Below are positions 19,050 to 22,779 of a DNA stretch of 22,779 bases, piece after piece; within the stretch, counting starts at the first letter, position 1; each line of letters begins with the position of its first letter. Source of the stretch: Cylindrodendrum hubeiense (lineage: Eukaryota > Ascomycota > Sordariomycetes > Hypocreales > Nectriaceae); NCBI GenBank assembly GCA_014621425.1, contig JAANBB010000559.1:1-22779 (forward strand), given 5' to 3'. Both the position numbers and the translations under genes were made by a program. The notes under the pieces are model-generated. The model did not search any database. It had not been told where the DNA came from and saw nothing but the letters and a program-made list of their open reading frames with translations.

Positions 19050-21362
19050 TTAGGCAGTGTTCTTGAGGCACTCGTCGATGTCCTTCTTGAACGCGTCTCG
19101 GATTACTTTTCGGTTTAGCTTCTGGGTGGCGGTGACGAGACCCTGCAGAATAATCGTTAGCTATGGTTTACGACGGCAGACACTTGGGAGGGGGAAATCT
19201 TACGCTGTCAGGAAGCCACTCCTCATCAGTGATGACGACACCCGATACGGTTTCCATACTGACGAGACCGGCTCGCTTGGCGGCGGTCTGGAGATCCTTC
19301 AGGACGAAGCTTCGGACCTTGGCGTTATGGTGCATGGTGTGGATGTTATCCTCGTGCACACCAAGCTCCTTGGCCTTCTCAACAAGGACCTTCTCGTTGG
19401 GCATGATAATGGCGATGGGGCGAGAGTACTCGGGATCAGCGTGGACCATAACGTTGGCCACGGTCTGGGCGCCACGGTAGACGGCCTCGAGCTTCTCGAG
19501 AGCAATGTACTCACCGCCCTGCATCTTGACGAGGTTCTTCACACGATCGAATACTCGGAGATGGCCGTCGGCGTCGAATTCGCCAATATCGCCAGTCTTG
19601 AACCATCCATCCTGAGTGAGAGCCTTCTCCGTCTCCTCGGGGTTATCCCAGTACTTGGTCATGATGGGAAGACCCCGGAGCCAAATCTCACCCTGTGGCG
19701 GTGTCGACTCGGCTGAGTAGCCGAGCTCGGGAATCGAGACGAGCTTAGCCTCGCAACTGGAGGGGATAGGGCCGATGGCGTTGGGCGAATACTCGAGTGG
19801 GCAGCCCAGGGAGCCGTTGGCACAAGTCTCAGTGAGACCATATCCAGCCAGCATAGGAGCCAGGACCAGGGAGAGGAAGTGCTTGGTGCCGTCCGAGATG
19901 CCGCTGGCACCGTTCATGGTAAAGCGGAGGCGGCCACCTGTGAGCTCTCGAACCTTGCTGAAGACGATGTTGTCGAAAATGTTGGCAAGTGGCAACTTGT
20001 TCTTGGTCATGAAGCCCTTGTAGCTAAAGGCACCCCAGAACAAGCCTCGGAGGACAGGGCTAGCCGTCTCCAACTTGGCCACAACACCCTTCTTAACCGT
20101 CTCCCAGATCTGAGGCACACCGACCATGACGGTAGGTCGGAATTCGTGCATGTCGCCGTGGCAGTTCTTGACCATGCTGTCGGCCAACGTTCTTGGGTTG
20201 CCGTATCCGAGGGTACCGCCGATGAAAAGGACGAGGTTCTCGAGGGCCATCTCGAAGATGTGGGCCAGGGGCAGGTAAGCCAAGATACACTCCTTGTCAC
20301 TCACACATTCCTCGACACAGGTGAAGAGACCGGTCACTATCACGGCAATGGTTAGCTCAGAACTCGACTGCATAAACGAAAGCAGCAGATTGGGAGGCGC
20401 TCGGCAGCGACGACGTACCTCCAGCAACAAGACCCTCGTGAGAGATGCAGACACCCTTGGGCAGGCCAGTAGAGCCAGAGGTGTACATGACACAGTAGAG
20501 GTCTGAAGGGTTGGGGAGGTTGGGCTCTACGGGCGACTCCGCGCCAAGCTCACGCAGCTCATCATAGGTAATGACCTTGACATCAGGATGGTTCTTCTTG
20601 AACTCTTCAATCTCGCCGCCCTTGGTGAAGACTGAGGCCTCGTTAACGATGACGGTCTTGACGTTGGACTTCTTGATGGGCTCGGAAGCGGTCTTGAGCA
20701 GGTGGGGATCGGTGTACATGACACTGCAGTTGGTCTGGACGAGAGAGTGCTCAACACCGCTGGCGCCAAGGGTATCATATGCGGTTACGATGGAGATGGA
20801 CTGCGAGGCGCATCCGTGGGATACGGAAATCCAACCGACGCTGTGCAAGGTTTAGTTAGCGCAACGGTATGGGCAGGATGGGACAGCCAGAAGACTCGGG
20901 CCAAGATATTCTGAGGACATACCTTGTGGTGGCAAACAGATGGAGCTTGTCCTCGCTGGTCAAGCCCAGTTTGCGCAAACCAGAGCCGATGTGATGGACA
21001 CGCTCCAGGTACTCCTTGTGGGTCAAGTATTCATACTTGGAGAGCTCAAAGAATTGCCACTCCTTATCAATCTCCCGGACCTCGCCATCGATGTTCTTCT
21101 TGATCTTCTTGGTCTCCTTGTGCAGCTTGATGAGCTTGCGGGCGCCGACGGCAGTGTGGTTGGGGTAGAGTCGGGCGCTGCGCTTGACGATGTCGTAGAC
21201 GGTATGGACGCCCTCGGCAGGGCTGTTGAGCAGGCCGTCCTTGGCCTTGGGGTGACGGCGGGGGATTGTCTCGCCTTCGACCTTCTCGACGCCGGGGGAC
21301 TCGATGGTGAAGGGCGGCTTATGGACCTGGCCCAAAGGCATGATGCCCTTTGTGTAGTCCAT
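19050..21362 (-). CDS. FAA1: Long-chain acyl-CoA synthetase (Faa1/Faa4 type)
   Basis: This AMP-forming ligase converts long-chain fatty acids to acyl-CoA using ATP and CoA, feeding lipid synthesis, beta-oxidation and uptake. Four exons (21362-20923, 20840-20419, 20336-19204, 19142-19050) encode 695 aa, the usual size of fungal Faa proteins. Introns are 20841-20922 (GTATGT, branch GCTAACT), 20337-20418 (GTACGT, branch GCTAACC) and 19143-19203 (GTAAGA, branch GCTAACG). Each keeps the frame and restores family sequence. Landmarks are the P-loop YTSGSTGLPKGV at 266-277, LPLAHIFE near 309-316, YGLTET at 453-458, and the fatty-acyl-CoA synthetase signature beginning GWFKTGDIGEFDADGHLRVF at 531. After the last intron, QKLNRKVIRDAFKKDIDECL supplies the C-terminal subdomain with the usual late Lys. 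There is no peroxisomal SKL-type tail (it ends KNTA) and no clear membrane helix. Paralogues cannot be distinguished here; the symbol marks the Faa1/Faa4 group. Confidence 0.96.
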
Positions 21363-22779
21363 GATGACAGCGGCGGGAAGCTCGGGTCAGAGCAGTCGGC
21401 TATCACGGAAGTGGGGAGGGGAAGAAGAGGGCGAGGAGAGGGCGCCCGAGAGTCGGATGGGCGCAGGGGAAGTGAATTGGGGGAGGAGGGCGATGAAGAG
21501 AACGGGATGGGGTATCTTTGGTGTTGTGGAGGTGAAGAGGAGGAGGAGGCCAAGTGGACGAACAGGCAGATAAAACTAGGAAGAGGAGGCGACGACACGA
21601 CGACGGCAAGCGAGGAAGCGAGACAAGCAAAGGCTTCAGCGCGCACGGCAGGGAAGGCAAGTTCTGGCAAAGCAACCCGGAAGGCAGGGGAAAGTGCGTT
21701 GGGTAAGTACCTCAGGTAGGGTGGGAGGTATCTTTGATCCTCCCCAGGTAGCATTGAGCCACCCAGTCAACGAGCTGTCGCAGCCCCCCAGAGACCCCAG
21801 AGACCTCCATCTCAGCGAATGCTACAGTGCAGATTGTTGCTCACAGGGCCTAGCACGCAGGGGCCCGGGGTAGGCCCGCCCTCCACAAAAAGCGGCTGAG
21901 GTGGTGGTGCTGCGCTCGGTGCGCCGCAGCCTCTCTCCCCCAAACCTCGCTGGCAACGACGGAGTACCTGCTAATTCTGTCGCCGGCCGCTACCTGCGTA
22001 GGTACTGCTGCATGTATGTCCGCCTGGGGCCGGGCCTTGTTGCTGGGGTTGTGGAGCGGCCAAGCCAGCAGCATCTTAGCGGATCCAGGCGAGGACGCCA
22101 CAGGTGCCCACTCTCAAGGCCCCCAGCGGCACGAGACCAGGCCAGCCTGTGCCGAAGGCTTGTTCGTGCCAAGGGAGGGAGGGCCGAGGACTGTGAAATT
22201 GCCGACGGAGATAGAGAGAGAGCATGCCGCATCTTGTATCTTGTGTGACAACCGTGCTGTCATCTCGCCCGTGTTTCTGGCGGTCCGGGCCATCTGAGTT
22301 GGCTGGGCGTCGTCTTGCCATGGCGCCTCGTGCACGGGGCTTAAGCCTGGAACCTGGTGCTTAAGCTTGGCTTGGTGCTTTGCAGTAACTTACTGTAGGT
22401 ACTGCGCAGAGGTAGCTAGCACAAATTGCCCCAGAGCCAGGGCGTCTTGCCAAGGCATGGAGAGAGGCATGGAGGATACCTGGCTGGGAACACGAGGTAC
22501 CTCCCAACACGCCCAGTGGACAGCGCGAAGTCAGCAGTGGAGCCGGATGCCATGGAGATCAGGCCGTCAGAACCTACCTCCAACGTCCCGGTCTCACCAA
22601 CTACGTAGCACCTCCATGCGCTACGCTCTAGCACTGGGACACTGGGGCTAGGCACTGGACCGCTGCGGGCCAATGCGCCTATGCGCCAGTGCACCCACTG
22701 GCCACAGCTGCTCGAGCCGGCGGACAGGGGAGCTAGGGAGAGCTTGGCCCCGCCGCAGGTGTTTTCAATTGCGTCACAG
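21363..22779. promoter_or_regulatory. Upstream region of the acyl-CoA synthetase gene
   Basis: No gene is recognised in the last 1.4 kb. Bases 21363-21700 are purine-rich on the + strand, so pyrimidine-rich in the gene's direction, as expected for a fungal leader and core promoter. Beyond this, short elements of the GGTAC/AGGTAG type recur at about 21703-21765, 22000, 22396-22415, 22496 and 22577. Two GCTTAAGC palindromes lie at 22339-22366. CACTGG and its complement repeat at about 22630-22705. Open frames here run antisense to one another and have no domain. Confidence 0.55.
22339..22366. promoter_or_regulatory. Paired GCTTAAGC palindromes spaced 20 bp
   Basis: The 8-bp perfect palindrome GCTTAAGC is at 22339-22346 and again at 22359-22366, exactly 20 bp apart, about two helical turns. 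Similar flanks (CCTGG and TTGG) follow each. The arrangement would suit two dimers on one DNA face, about 1 kb upstream of the acyl-CoA synthetase start. The factor is unknown. Confidence 0.35.

Overview
This window is nuclear DNA from a filamentous ascomycete, most likely a Sordariomycete. It is GC-rich. The genes carry short introns of 50-88 nt with GTATGT, GTAAGA or GTACGT-type donors, mostly with GCTAAC or CTGAC branch sites. Intergenic spacers are long, and leaders are pyrimidine-rich on the coding strand. There is no bacterial-type signal, and I found no tRNA, rRNA, CRISPR array or transposon.

Six protein genes can be modelled, five with confident family assignments. From left to right: (1) about 3.8 kb with no convincing gene, G/T-rich on the + strand up to about 2.2 kb, then C-rich. 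(2) Glycerol kinase (minus, three exons, 573 aa). (3) A 1.5 kb divergent promoter region. (4) An unnamed gene (plus, two exons), whose frame is closed by a TAG at 8398-8400 but continues in the same frame for 76 more codons. (5) A histidine phosphatase of the phosphoglycerate mutase-like superfamily (minus, two exons, 248 aa). (6) A Vps27-type ESCRT-0 subunit with VHS, FYVE-like and two UIM segments and a P/Q-rich tail ending in LIEL (minus, five exons, 756 aa). (7) Head-to-head with it, a Doa4/USP8-like ubiquitin hydrolase with a rhodanese-like and a USP domain (plus, two exons, 1080 aa). (8) A long-chain acyl-CoA synthetase of the Faa1/Faa4 type (minus, four exons, 695 aa), followed by about 1.4 kb of upstream DNA.

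Functionally, glycerol kinase and acyl-CoA synthetase are entry steps for glycerol and fatty acids, but they lie 14 kb apart, so no cluster is implied. The Vps27/Doa4-like pair is more suggestive: one protein captures ubiquitinated cargo at endosomes and the other removes the ubiquitin before cargo enters the multivesicular body. They share a 1.1 kb divergent promoter.

The most unusual observation is the in-frame TAG at 8398-8400. Its A lies at the first position of a four-base loop closed by a GGCT/AGCC stem and is preceded by T. That resembles the context reported for fungal A-to-I mRNA editing, which would turn UAG into UGG (Trp) and restore a 467-aa protein. A second point is the FYVE-like finger of Vps27, where one conserved Cys of each zinc site is replaced by Asp. 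Exon boundaries were worked out by hand from splice signals and reading frame; each model's exon lengths sum to a whole number of codons.
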